DNA of 12,177 nucleotides, taken from Oscillospiraceae bacterium (GTDB lineage Bacteria > Bacillota > Clostridia > Oscillospirales > Ruminococcaceae). Under the pieces are notes generated by a model. That model was not told the origin of the DNA. It did no database searches and worked only from the letters and a program-made list of their open reading frames with translations. The DNA is taken from the NCBI GenBank assembly GCA_016302225.1, contig JAEDOB010000035.1, forward strand, positions 1 to 12,177. Reading direction: 5' to 3'. Every line of letters begins with the position of its first letter. Position 1 is the first letter of the stretch. Made by a program: the position numbers and the translations under genes. Below are positions 1-6,596 of this stretch, piece by piece.

Positions 1-336
1 AACTATGGGCGAAGCCGCAATAACCAGCACGGGTGCCATATAGTAACAAAGTGTCGCCGCCGCAACGGTCGTATATCGATACGCCTCGAACAGCAATATC
101 CAGTTCACGCCAATGCAAACGCCCGAAATACATAAAAGCGGCAGTTTTTGCTTTATCTCCGAGGACAGCTTCTGCCGCTTAAAGGCTGCCAATGCCGCCA
201 AAAACAGCGTTCCAATAACTCCCCTTGCCGCCGCCACCGCCCCCGAAGGAAGTGATATGTACCTGACAAATATCCCGATGCTGCCGAAGATCAGCATTGC
301 GGCAGACAGCTTGATAATACCCGATTTTCCGTTCAT
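1..336 (-). CDS. EamA/DMT-family membrane transporter, N-terminal 112 residues (runs off left edge)
   Basis: The reading frame opens at ATG 336 and is still open at base 1, so only the N-terminal half is visible. The start follows a GAAAGGAAGG ribosome binding site at good spacing. The residues form hydrophobic segments at about 5-25, 33-52, 65-84 and 90-112, starting MNGKSGIIKLSAAMLIFGSI. The pattern (short N-terminus, small-residue-rich first helix, Arg-containing second segment, then GVNWILLFEAYRYTT followed by ATLCYYMAPVLV) is typical of the first EamA repeat of drug/metabolite transporters, which normally have ten helices in two repeats. The substrate cannot be told. It lies 57 bases downstream of the NFACT gene on the same strand, separated by a hairpin with a weak T-tract, so it may be partly co-transcribed. 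Family call is firm; function is generic. Confidence 0.8.
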   Translation of the reverse strand, partial: MNGKSGIIKLSAAMLIFGSIGIFVRYISLPSGAVAAARGVIGTLFLAALAAFKRQKLSSEIKQKLPLLCISGVCIGVNWILLFEAYRYTTVAAATLCYYMAPVLVIAASPIV

Positions 337-352
337 CAAACCTTCCTTTCAC

Positions 353-389
353 AAAACTGCGGCGTCTGCCGACAAATGCAAACGCCGCA
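353..389 (-). terminator. hairpin with short T-tract after the NFACT gene
   Basis: Bases 358-369 pair with 378-389 (12 pairs, one a G-U wobble; loop 370-377). Read on the minus strand the stem is followed by GTTTTG, only four consecutive T. It sits between the NFACT stop and the ribosome binding site of the transporter gene, so it is probably a leaky terminator or attenuating hairpin rather than a full stop. Confidence 0.45.
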
Positions 390-393
390 AAAA

Positions 394-2127
394 TTATATC
401 TCGGCAGGCGTAACGTAAACCGTCCTGTTGTTGGTGAAGATGACCTTGCCCGGCTTTGCCCCAGAGGGCTTTTTCACGAATTTCACGGGAACATAGTCCA
501 CGGGCACCTGCGCAGAATTTGCCGCCTTGCTGTGCCTTGCGGCTATCCTTGCGGCAAACAGAATAGTATCATCATCGGGAACGCTGCCATTTGTACAGAT
601 GATAACGTGTGAACCGGGAATGTCCTTGGTATGCAGCCAAATGTCCGACTTTTCGGCGGTTTTCAGCGTCAGCTTGTCATTCTGAACATTGTTTCTGCCC
701 ACCAAAATTCTATATCCCGAGGGCGACTCGTACTCGATAGGCGGCAGACTTTTCGGCTGCTGCTTGCCCTTCATGGACACGGATTTCACATAGCCCTGGT
801 CCGCCAACTCCTCCTTTATCTGTATGACCTCGTCCTCGCCGTTTGTTCGGGTGAGCGCATCAAAAACGCTGTCAATGTAGCTCAGCTCCTCCTCGCCCTT
901 TGCGATAAGCTCGGTAAGCTTTTTCTCGGCTGTGACCGCCTTTCTGTATTCCGAAAAATACCGCTGCATATTCTGAGAAGGTGTCAGCCGCGGGTCAAGC
1001 TTGATAGTTATTTCGGGACAGCTTTCGTCATAGAAATTCTGAACGGTTATCTCGTTCATGCCCTTTTCCATTTGGTAGATGTTGGCAGAAATCAAATCAC
1101 CGAACAGCTTCAGCTGCTCCCTGTCAGCAGACTGTTTCAGCTCCTGCTTCTGGATTTCAAGACGCCTTGCAATACGCTCGGTCAGGTTCACCAGCAGCCT
1201 GAAAAGGTCGGAAGAACGCTGTTTCATACGTGCAATAGCATCTCTCTCCGAAAAGAAGCTGTCCAGCGTATCACAGGCGGACGGCTGCTCCTTCAAGGTC
1301 ATGAGAAAGCCATACTGATTTATGCGAATAAATGAAAAATCCTTTAATAGCCCTTGCTTGTCGGTCAATGTACAGAACTGACATTTCCCCTCAGTCAGGG
1401 CGGATTTCGTGTTTTGGATAGCTTCAAACAGCCTGTCCTCCGCTATTCGGGAAATATCTGCCGTTGTCAGGTCGCCGCCCCGTCCCGCATAGAAGGTCCA
1501 CTCCCTCGCCACAACGGGAGAAATTCCCTCAAACGTCCTGATAAGTGCCTTTGACAGCTCGGCATTGGGCGAATTGCGAAGCGCATCGGACAGCTGCTCC
1601 CGTGTACAGGTGAACAGACTGAGCCTGTCATCTCTCGGCGGGGCTTCGTAGCGCATACCGGGCAGAACAGGTCTTTCACGGGACATTTCCTCGTCAACAC
1701 GCTTAATACTGTCTATTATCCGCCCCTCTTGATTTACGAGGATAATATTTGAGCATCTGCCCATAATTTCGCAGGCAACGGTTATGATAACAAGGTCGCC
1801 CAGCTCATTCACCGCTTCAAAATCCAGAAAAAGTATCCTCTCCAGCCCGTCCTGACGGATATTTACAAGCTTTCCGCTGCCAATGTGCTTTCTCATAAGC
1901 ATACAGAACATGGGCGGTGCTTTGGGGTTTTCGATGGATTTTTTCGTGATATGCACCCTTGCCGACCCCGCATTAGCAGAGATAAACAGCTTCTGTATAC
2001 CGCCCCTTGCCCTCAGGGAGATGACTATTTCTTCCCTTGACGGCTGATGTATCTTGTCCACACGGGAGCCGATAAGAAACATCAGCTCACTCTTTACCGC
2101 ATATAAAAACGCTCCGTCCAGAGCCAT
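394..2127 (-). CDS. rqcH: NFACT-family ribosome quality control factor RqcH (Rqc2 homologue; older name FbpA/YloA)
   Basis: 577 residues, close to the usual 560-580 of bacterial RqcH. The family binds 50S subunits carrying stalled peptidyl-tRNA and recruits tRNA-Ala to add C-terminal Ala tails; older annotation calls it fibronectin-binding protein. The N-terminal NFACT-N domain begins MALDGAFLYAVKSEL and contains the signatures PPMFCMLMRKHI (71-82), GLERIL (94-99) and EIMGRCSNIIL (120-130). A central helical coiled-coil region follows, and the C-terminal NFACT-R domain (about 455-565) has YRILVGRNNVQND, WLHTKDIPGSHVII and VKKPSGAKPGKV. The start at 2127 is chosen because AAGGA at 2137-2141 lies 9 bases upstream and because family members begin at this Met; a 16-residue upstream extension would overlap the preceding gene. 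Only one base (2128) separates it from the stop of the PAP2 gene, so translation is probably coupled. The acidic residue of the DR pair needed for Ala tailing in Bacillus is Glu here (E96-R97). Confidence 0.93.
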   Translation of the reverse strand: MALDGAFLYAVKSELMFLIGSRVDKIHQPSREEIVISLRARGGIQKLFISANAGSARVHITKKSIENPKAPPMFCMLMRKHIGSGKLVNIRQDGLERILFLDFEAVNELGDLVIITVACEIMGRCSNIILVNQEGRIIDSIKRVDEEMSRERPVLPGMRYEAPPRDDRLSLFTCTREQLSDALRNSPNAELSKALIRTFEGISPVVAREWTFYAGRGGDLTTADISRIAEDRLFEAIQNTKSALTEGKCQFCTLTDKQGLLKDFSFIRINQYGFLMTLKEQPSACDTLDSFFSERDAIARMKQRSSDLFRLLVNLTERIARRLEIQKQELKQSADREQLKLFGDLISANIYQMEKGMNEITVQNFYDESCPEITIKLDPRLTPSQNMQRYFSEYRKAVTAEKKLTELIAKGEEELSYIDSVFDALTRTNGEDEVIQIKEELADQGYVKSVSMKGKQQPKSLPPIEYESPSGYRILVGRNNVQNDKLTLKTAEKSDIWLHTKDIPGSHVIICTNGSVPDDDTILFAARIAARHSKAANSAQVPVDYVPVKFVKKPSGAKPGKVIFTNNRTVYVTPAEI

Positions 2128-2128
2128 A

Positions 2129-2698
2129 TCAAACAGTCCTTTCTTTTCTCGGGGGTATTTTCTCAAGGAGTGCATCTATCTTTTTGCCGAAAAATTTCTC
2201 AAGAAGAACCGCCGTTATTATGCCCAGCAGTGCCCCCGTCAGCACGTCCGTAAAATAATGAACAAACAAGAAAACTCTGGAAAACGCTATCATTGCCGCA
2301 AACACCAGCGCCACTATTCCCGCAGATTTTTTCCGCAGAAACAGTGCCGTCGCAGAAGCAAAGGACGAAATACTGTGCCCCGACGGGAACGACGAGCCCA
2401 TAGGCGCACCAATAAGCAGCATCAGGTCATCATTAGCCAGATAAGGACGTGTGCGGTTAAATATGGGCTTTATCATAAGATTTCCCACAATAGCCGCAAC
2501 CGTCAGCGAAAGCAGCATCATTACGCCGATCGGACGAGTTTTCCGCTTTATGGTCAGAAGAAGTCCGCTGATTATCCATATCACACCGCCTGTTCCGAGA
2601 TGGGTGATAATGGGCACGATCGTCTGAGTAACCGAGTTGTGCATATGGTCGTTTATGAAATATGTTATTGCATCGTCAATAGATTGTATGAATTCCAA
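2129..2698 (-). CDS. PAP2-family membrane phosphatase (undecaprenyl-diphosphate or lipid phosphatase type)
   Basis: 189 residues from a TTG start. All three PAP2 signature motifs are intact: K-x6-RP as KPIFNRTRP (77-85), SFPSGHS (103-109) and SR-x5-H-x3-D as SRVFLFVHYFTD (140-151), with the expected catalytic His and Asp. There are about five hydrophobic helices and a basic C-terminal tail. Small integral PAP2 proteins usually dephosphorylate undecaprenyl pyrophosphate or phosphatidic acid-type lipids on the outer membrane face; which substrate applies here cannot be read from sequence. An in-frame ATG at 2728 would give 10 more residues, but it lies only about 2 bases after the predicted transcription start, whereas TTG 2698 sits 9 bases after AAGGAG (2708-2713). 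It is the first gene of an operon with the NFACT gene. Confidence 0.9.
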   Translation of the reverse strand: MEFIQSIDDAITYFINDHMHNSVTQTIVPIITHLGTGGVIWIISGLLLTIKRKTRPIGVMMLLSLTVAAIVGNLMIKPIFNRTRPYLANDDLMLLIGAPMGSSFPSGHSISSFASATALFLRKKSAGIVALVFAAMIAFSRVFLFVHYFTDVLTGALLGIITAVLLEKFFGKKIDALLEKIPPRKERTV

Positions 2699-2707
2699 AT
2701 ATATCCA

Positions 2708-2713
2708 CTCCTT
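2708..2713 (-). promoter_or_regulatory. ribosome binding site selecting the TTG start of the PAP2 gene
   Basis: AAGGAG on the minus strand, 9 bases before TTG at 2696-2698. It lies inside the longer ATG-initiated reading frame and is the main reason to prefer the shorter protein. Confidence 0.7.
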
Positions 2714-2736
2714 ATGTATGCGTGTCATACTATATA

Positions 2737-2765
2737 ATCATACCATAAATATGCCGCTAAGTCAA
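2737..2765 (-). promoter_or_regulatory. sigma-A promoter of the PAP2-rqcH operon
   Basis: TTGACT (2760-2765) and TATGAT (2737-2742) separated by exactly 17 bases, near consensus. Predicted transcription start is about 2730. Confidence 0.8.
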
Positions 2766-2786
2766 CATTTTCCGAAAAATCCGCTG

Positions 2787-2815
2787 TTGACAAAAAGGCG
2801 GGACAGTGGTAAAAT
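2787..2815 (+). promoter_or_regulatory. sigma-A promoter of the small Cys-rich protein gene
   Basis: TTGACA (2787-2792), 17-base spacer, TAAAAT (2810-2815). It is divergent from the PAP2 promoter; 21 bases separate the two -35 boxes, so a regulator binding between them could affect both. Confidence 0.8.
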
Positions 2816-2849
2816 TATCTTGAATCAAAAGAAGAAAGCAGGTCACACT

Positions 2850-3035
2850 ATGAACGATAAACAGCCCCATGACTGCGAGCTTTGCGCATATTACGCCTAT
2901 GACGAGGATTACGAAGAATACTGCTGCGAGGTCAGTATGGACGAGGACGACTATGTGAGATATATCACAGGAGGGAGCCGCAGCTGTCCGTTTTTCCGTT
3001 TAGGAGATGAATATAAAATAGCAGCAAAGCAGTAA
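2850..3035 (+). CDS. small Cys-rich protein, DUF6472-like
   Basis: 61 residues, very acidic, with Cys at 9, 12, 25, 26 and 46. The layout CELC, then CC, then SCPFF suggests a four-Cys zinc site. The sequence CELCAYYAYDEDYEEY, later SRSCPFFRLGDEYKI, matches my memory of the DUF6472 proteins common in Clostridia; no function is established that I know of. ATG 2850 follows AGGT (2840-2843) at 6 bases, a modest ribosome binding site. An in-frame extension toward 2637 is ruled out because it would begin upstream of the promoter. The gene is a single transcription unit: promoter 35 bases upstream, terminator 20 bases downstream. It has no predicted signal peptide or membrane helix, so it should be cytosolic. 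Confidence 0.85.
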   Translation: MNDKQPHDCELCAYYAYDEDYEEYCCEVSMDEDDYVRYITGGSRSCPFFRLGDEYKIAAKQ

Positions 3036-3055
3036 TATCAATATACTGATATATT

Positions 3056-3100
3056 CCGCATATCAGATACCATATGCAGTATCTGATATGCGGATTTTTT
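3056..3100 (+). terminator. rho-independent terminator of the DUF6472-like gene
   Basis: A perfect 15-base-pair stem: CCGCATATCAGATAC (3056-3070) pairs with 3079-3093 around an 8-base loop, followed by ATTTTTT. A second small inverted repeat (ATATCA 3035-3040 with TGATAT 3047-3052) lies just before it. Confidence 0.9.
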
Positions 3101-3114
3101 ATTGAAGGAATTCC

Positions 3115-3143
3115 GTATAAAATCGGTTCAATGTGAGAAACTA
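3115..3143 (+). promoter_or_regulatory. possible forespore (sigma-F/sigma-G-type) promoter of spoVAD
   Basis: GTATA (3115-3119) then 14 bases then TGAGAAACTA (3134-3143). This resembles the Bacillus sigma-F pattern GYWTA / GGNRANAHTR with one mismatch in the -10, though the spacer is a base or two short. No sigma-A-like pair is seen in this gap. spoVA genes are transcribed in the forespore in known spore formers. Confidence 0.35.
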
Positions 3144-3171
3144 ATACAAATTTTCCGAAAGGACTGATAAA

Positions 3172-4185
3172 ATGAAGATCACGGGAAATACATTTGTGCT
3201 CAAAAACACGCCCTCCATAGTCAGCTTTGCCTCGGTAGTCGGCAAAAAGGAAAGCGAAGGTCCCCTTGGGAGCTGCTTCGATGAGTGTGAGCAGGACGCC
3301 TACTTCGGTCAGGACACCTGGGAAAAAGCGGAAAGTGAGATGCTGAAACGTACAGTTTCCGCAGCTTTAAACAAAGGCGGCTTCACCCCCGAGGACATCG
3401 ACTATATGTTTTCGGGAGATCTGCTCAATCAATGTATAAGCTCAACCTACGCCCTGAGAGGGTTTGACATTCCTATTTTAGGGCTTTTCGGGGCATGCTC
3501 CACCATGTCCGAGGGACTGCTCCTTGCGTCCCTGCTGACCGACAGCGGCGCAGGCGGACATATCTGCGCTGTGACCTCCTCCCACTTCTGCACCGCCGAA
3601 AGACAGTTCCGCCTTCCCCTATCCTACGGCGGACAGCGTACCCCCACCGCCCAATGGACATGCACCGCTTCGGGAGCAGTAGTCGTAGCTGAAAAGTCCG
3701 TACCGCCCTATGTAAAAGGCGTGACCATCGGCAAAATATGTGACCTGGGCGTGACCGACGCCAACAATATGGGCGCAGCGATGGCACCCGCCGCCGCATA
3801 TGTCATCAAAACCTATCTGGAGGACACAGGAAAAACTCCCGCCGATTTCGACCGAATTATCACGGGAGATCTGGGAACAGTCGGCACAAAGCTGCTTTAC
3901 GAGCTTCTCTCCCGTGACGGCATTGACATCTCCAAAAACCACTCCGACTGCGGCGTTATGATGTTCGACCTAAAGGAACAGGACGTTCACGCAGGCGGTT
4001 CGGGCTGCGGCTGCAGCGCATCGGTTCTTTGCGGATATTTCCTGCCAAAGGTAAAAACGGGCGAGCTGAAAAACATTCTCTTCTGCGCAACGGGCGCACT
4101 TATGTCCACCACCGCATCACAGCAGGGCGAAAGCATACCGTCCGTGTCCCACGCCGTGCATATCTCAAACAGTTCTTCGGACTGA
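3172..4185 (+). CDS. spoVAD: stage V sporulation protein AD, dipicolinic-acid-binding subunit of the SpoVA channel
   Basis: 337 residues, the usual family length (about 335-340). SpoVAD is a soluble thiolase-fold protein at the spore inner membrane that binds Ca-dipicolinic acid for uptake during spore maturation and release at germination. Family signatures run the whole length: GNTFVLKNTPSIVSFASVVG at the N-terminus, DLLNQCISSTYALRG (83-97), GLFGACSTMSEGL (104-116, with Cys109 at the thiolase nucleophile position), YGGQRTPTAQWTCTASGA (152-169), ITGDLGTVG (230-238), GGSGCGCSASVLCGYF (275-290), CATGALMS and QQGESIPSVSHAV near the C-terminus. ATG 3172 follows GAAAGGACTG at good spacing. spoVAE starts 14 bases after the stop. 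Upstream is a terminator and an unrelated gene, so spoVAC, the usual preceding gene, is absent here. Confidence 0.96.
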   Translation: MKITGNTFVLKNTPSIVSFASVVGKKESEGPLGSCFDECEQDAYFGQDTWEKAESEMLKRTVSAALNKGGFTPEDIDYMFSGDLLNQCISSTYALRGFDIPILGLFGACSTMSEGLLLASLLTDSGAGGHICAVTSSHFCTAERQFRLPLSYGGQRTPTAQWTCTASGAVVVAEKSVPPYVKGVTIGKICDLGVTDANNMGAAMAPAAAYVIKTYLEDTGKTPADFDRIITGDLGTVGTKLLYELLSRDGIDISKNHSDCGVMMFDLKEQDVHAGGSGCGCSASVLCGYFLPKVKTGELKNILFCATGALMSTTASQQGESIPSVSHAVHISNSSSD

Positions 4186-4199
4186 GAAAGGAGCAAAAT

Positions 4200-4553
4200 A
4201 TGGACTATCTCTGGGCATTTCTCATAGGCGGACTGCTCTGTGCCATCGGGCAGGTGCTTATTGATTACACCAAGCTTACCCCCGCAAGAATACTTGTTGC
4301 GTATGTTGTGGCAGGCGTTATTCTGGGCGCAGTCGGACTTTACAAGCCCTTTGCGGAATTTGCGGGAGCGGGGGCAACAGTACCTCTCACAGGCTTCGGC
4401 TACCTGTTATCCGAAGGTGTCAAAGAAGCAGTCAACGAAAAAGGGCTTCTGGGAGCCTTGACGGGCGGACTGACCTCATCGGCTGCGGGCATAACGGCGG
4501 CAATGGTGTTTGGTCTGGCAGTTGCGCTTATCTTTAAGCCCAAGGAAAAGTAA
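4200..4553 (+). CDS. spoVAE: stage V sporulation protein AE (AEb type), SpoVA channel membrane subunit
   Basis: 117 residues, the normal size for the AEb-type protein. It begins MDYLWAFLIGGLLCAIGQVL and has the conserved run LTPARILVAYVVAGVILGA, then the Gly-rich AGAGATVPLTGFGYLL and the motif EKGLLGALTGGLTSSAAGIT, ending in a hydrophobic helix and a short basic tail. It is an integral inner-membrane protein with about three to four helices and works with SpoVAC and SpoVAD in dipicolinic acid transport. ATG 4200 follows AAAGGAG (4187-4193), which overlaps the end of spoVAD. A longer open frame starting at 4029 inside spoVAD is not used. A terminator follows 14 bases after the stop. Confidence 0.95.
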   Translation: MDYLWAFLIGGLLCAIGQVLIDYTKLTPARILVAYVVAGVILGAVGLYKPFAEFAGAGATVPLTGFGYLLSEGVKEAVNEKGLLGALTGGLTSSAAGITAAMVFGLAVALIFKPKEK

Positions 4554-4567
4554 CATTACAAAAGCCG

Positions 4568-4602
4568 AAAAACCACCTTCGCCGCAGCAAGGGTGGTTTT
4601 TT
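4568..4602 (+). terminator. terminator of spoVAD-spoVAE, probably bidirectional
   Basis: AAAAACCACC (4568-4577) pairs with GGTGGTTTTT (4592-4601), with T extending to 4602. Because the stem ends in A5/T5, it also leaves a T-tract on the minus strand, serving the convergent CmpB-like gene that ends at 4614. Confidence 0.88.
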
Positions 4603-4613
4603 GATAGTCAAAT

Positions 4614-5441
4614 TCATTTTCTTGTAGGTTTAACAGGCTTCTTTTCCTCCACAAGACCTAAAACAGTTTCGCTGGTCTTATACTTTTCGCCGAAGAACTT
4701 CCGCTTGATACTCTCCATAGCAATGCCGTAGGTCGGACTTTTCAGATACGGAAACGCCCTGATAAGACGTCCCTGTGCGGAAACAGCCTGTTCCAGAAGG
4801 CGGTTGTATTTATCCTTCAAATCGAGGGTTTCGTTGGAAAGATTTTCCCCCAACGCAACCGAGCTTGCCGTCATAAGCTTTGCGATCTCGTCTATCTTTT
4901 TCAGATATTTGTTAAGATTTTCCACATCGGAAACCGACGAAATTATGTCGATTATCAGCAGAATTGACATTACCGCAACAAACGCCAGCCCGACCTTGAA
5001 CGGTATAAGATTAACACCCTTTTCCACCAGCGGGTGAACTATCTTAACAACGATAAGGCAGCCCATTCCCCATAGAAGCGTCACTTTCAGGCAGATATAG
5101 CCTTTATAGTTGAACTTTTCACGGGAATAGTCCCACCAGATATTGTGGAACATCTTCTCAAGCCCGATGCCCACCAGCAGTTCAACTGCCGTACAAACTA
5201 TTGCCGACAGGAAGAAAAGCACAAACGGGTGGTCTATTATCGGTCGGCAGCATGCAACAACTATCAGCACACCAAAGCCATAAATAGGACAAAACGGCAT
5301 ATTCAGAAACCCTCTGTTCTGAAATTCGCCCGTTTCCAAGGTCATATAAACCACTTCAATGCCCCAGCCGATAAACGACCAGAAGCAGAAAATTAGAAAC
5401 ATTTGATACAAATTATATCCAAAAAACGGAATAGTAATCAT
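4614..5441 (-). CDS. CmpB-like putative ABC-transporter type IV membrane protein (PF06541 family)
   Basis: 275 residues. About five membrane helices lie at 12-33, 50-66, 73-93, 113-136 and 147-168. Family-typical motifs are FIGWGIEVVYM (23-33), NRGFLNMPFCPIYGFG (42-57), AVELLVGIGLEKMF (85-98) and WWDYSREKFNYKGYICLK (102-119). These place it in the family annotated as putative ABC transporter permease, where real transport activity is to my knowledge unproven and no ATPase gene is adjacent here. After the last helix comes a charged, probably cytosolic, helical region (170-250) and a basic tail rich in Lys and Pro. ATG 5441 follows GAGG at 8 bases and a perfect sigma-A promoter. It is transcribed alone and faces the spoVA unit convergently. 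Confidence 0.82.
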   Translation of the reverse strand: MITIPFFGYNLYQMFLIFCFWSFIGWGIEVVYMTLETGEFQNRGFLNMPFCPIYGFGVLIVVACCRPIIDHPFVLFFLSAIVCTAVELLVGIGLEKMFHNIWWDYSREKFNYKGYICLKVTLLWGMGCLIVVKIVHPLVEKGVNLIPFKVGLAFVAVMSILLIIDIISSVSDVENLNKYLKKIDEIAKLMTASSVALGENLSNETLDLKDKYNRLLEQAVSAQGRLIRAFPYLKSPTYGIAMESIKRKFFGEKYKTSETVLGLVEEKKPVKPTRK

Positions 5442-5485
5442 ATAAAAACCTCAAATCCGAATGAAAAAACATACCTGACAATGGT

Positions 5486-5514
5486 ATTATATCTCAATAT
5501 ATGCGTCATGTCAA
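5486..5514 (-). promoter_or_regulatory. consensus sigma-A promoter of the CmpB-like gene
   Basis: TTGACA (5509-5514), 17-base spacer, TATAAT (5486-5491): a perfect match to both hexamers and spacing, implying strong vegetative expression. Transcription start is about 5479, leaving a leader of about 38 bases. Confidence 0.9.
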
Positions 5515-5561
5515 TAGAATGTCGAAAAATATCACCAAAATGTAATATTTACAGCGTGATG

Positions 5562-5588
5562 AAAAAAGGCTGCGATAATACCGCAGCC
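5562..5588 (-). terminator. rho-independent terminator of the secreted-protein gene
   Basis: On the minus strand GGCTGCG (5582-5588) pairs with CGCAGCC (5568-5574) around a 7-base loop and is followed by TTTTTT (5562-5567). It lies 8 bases past the stop at 5596. Confidence 0.88.
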
Positions 5589-5595
5589 GAGATAA

Positions 5596-6333
5596 TTACA
5601 TTCCCTTTTTGCGCCGTTTTCCCGCCGAAATGATAAAAATCAGAAAAAGCAGTATCAAAAGACCGCCTGCGCCTATCATCAGCTGTTCCTTGGTAAACAG
5701 CGGTTTTTGGTCAATTCGGGTGAATGCAACAGTGTTTATCATATTTTTGAACTTGGCAAGCGTGGATTTTTCTATCTCCTTGCCCTTGGAAATCAGGTCA
5801 ATGGATATGTAGCAGCCGTTTTGAACGGTAAAATATGCACAGCCGTAATCATTTTTCTTTCCCGATGAATAGCGATAATTTATGACATACACCAGCGCCT
5901 GATCATTCAGCTTGAACTTCTCATTTGAGCTGAGTATGGTGGAATTTTCGGGAATTACCCCTCTGCTTGCCATCTCGGCAATTAGCTCCTGCTGCTGCTG
6001 ATAAGCTGCATCGTTCAGCGAGAATATCTCCTCAGACTTACTGTCGGAAAAGCATTTGACGGTGATAATATTCGATTTATTTGAATTAAAGCAGTACAGG
6101 TAATAGTCGTTCTTTTCCGCAAATACCTTAAACGAGTCGACAGAAAAACCGCCTGCGGAAAGTGCCTCGGAGGGCATATCATCTCTGGTAAGACAATCCC
6201 AGCCTATGTTGTTTTCAATTCTGATGTAAGCATCATCAAGCACCATGGTCTTGTTCTCAGCCCCTGCCGACACACTAAACATAGTCAAAGCGGCAGCTGC
6301 GGATAATACAGCAGCCAGGATTTTTTTCAGCAA
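5596..6333 (-). CDS. unidentified exported protein with C-terminal membrane anchor
   Basis: 245 residues from a TTG start. A clear signal peptide (MLKKILAAVLSAAAALTMFS then VSAGA, probable cleavage near residue 25) precedes a soluble extracytoplasmic domain of about 190 residues. A single hydrophobic helix (219-237) and the basic end GKRRKKGM follow, so it should be a type I membrane protein facing outward. I do not recognise the domain; there are scattered aromatic pairs (YYLYCF, YVINYRY, YGCAYF) and a Gln run (AYQQQQEL). The start: AAGGA (6343-6347) is 9 bases before TTG 6333 but only 3 bases before ATG 6339. A longer frame from GTG 6378 begins at the likely transcription start and is unlikely. 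It has its own promoter-like sequence and a terminator, so it is a single-gene unit. Confidence 0.75.
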   Translation of the reverse strand: MLKKILAAVLSAAAALTMFSVSAGAENKTMVLDDAYIRIENNIGWDCLTRDDMPSEALSAGGFSVDSFKVFAEKNDYYLYCFNSNKSNIITVKCFSDSKSEEIFSLNDAAYQQQQELIAEMASRGVIPENSTILSSNEKFKLNDQALVYVINYRYSSGKKNDYGCAYFTVQNGCYISIDLISKGKEIEKSTLAKFKNMINTVAFTRIDQKPLFTKEQLMIGAGGLLILLFLIFIISAGKRRKKGM

Positions 6334-6386
6334 GATCATCCGTCCTTTCGATAAATGTAGATCCAACTCTTTTCTCACGTTTTTTT

Positions 6387-6395
6387 AGTATATCA
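6387..6395 (-). promoter_or_regulatory. possible extended -10 promoter of the exported-protein gene
   Basis: TGATATACT on the minus strand: TATACT (6387-6392) with TG one base upstream. No good -35 is seen at 16-18 bases. Predicted transcription start is about 6380, which argues against the GTG at 6378. Confidence 0.4.
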
Positions 6396-6596
6396 CATAA
6401 TTAAACTTAAAAAACACAGAAAATTATATCCGTTTGTAAAATTTTTGTATATTTTCGGATTCATTTCTGAGATTTTATTTTGTGAAATATGTGACACTGA
6501 AAGAAGCCACTACCTTTGCAGCCTCTGTTACCTTAGTGCAAAAATTGTACCGGGACACTTCCCTGCTCTCCCATGCAAAGCCTGTTCTGTAAATTC

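Noticed and set aside
631..1335. Long plus-strand frame (234 codons) and others opposite rqcH
   Set aside because: They are antisense to a gene with clear family motifs throughout, lack ribosome binding sites and show no recognisable protein pattern.
2054..2737. 227-codon plus-strand frame opposite the PAP2 gene
   Set aside because: Antisense to a PAP2 protein with all three catalytic motifs; its product is a low-quality basic sequence without domain features.
3035..3093. Inverted repeats as an operator for spoVAD
   Set aside because: The 15-base-pair stem with a T6 tail directly after a stop codon is better explained as a terminator.
3473..3942. Two minus-strand frames of over 100 codons inside spoVAD
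   Set aside because: GC-rich shadow frames of a full-length conserved spoVAD; no ribosome binding site.
6445..6596. Plus-strand frame beginning with three CxxC pairs, zinc-ribbon-like
   Set aside because: It begins at TTG without a ribosome binding site, runs on antisense through the membrane-protein gene, and the Cys pattern covers only the non-coding part; probably chance.
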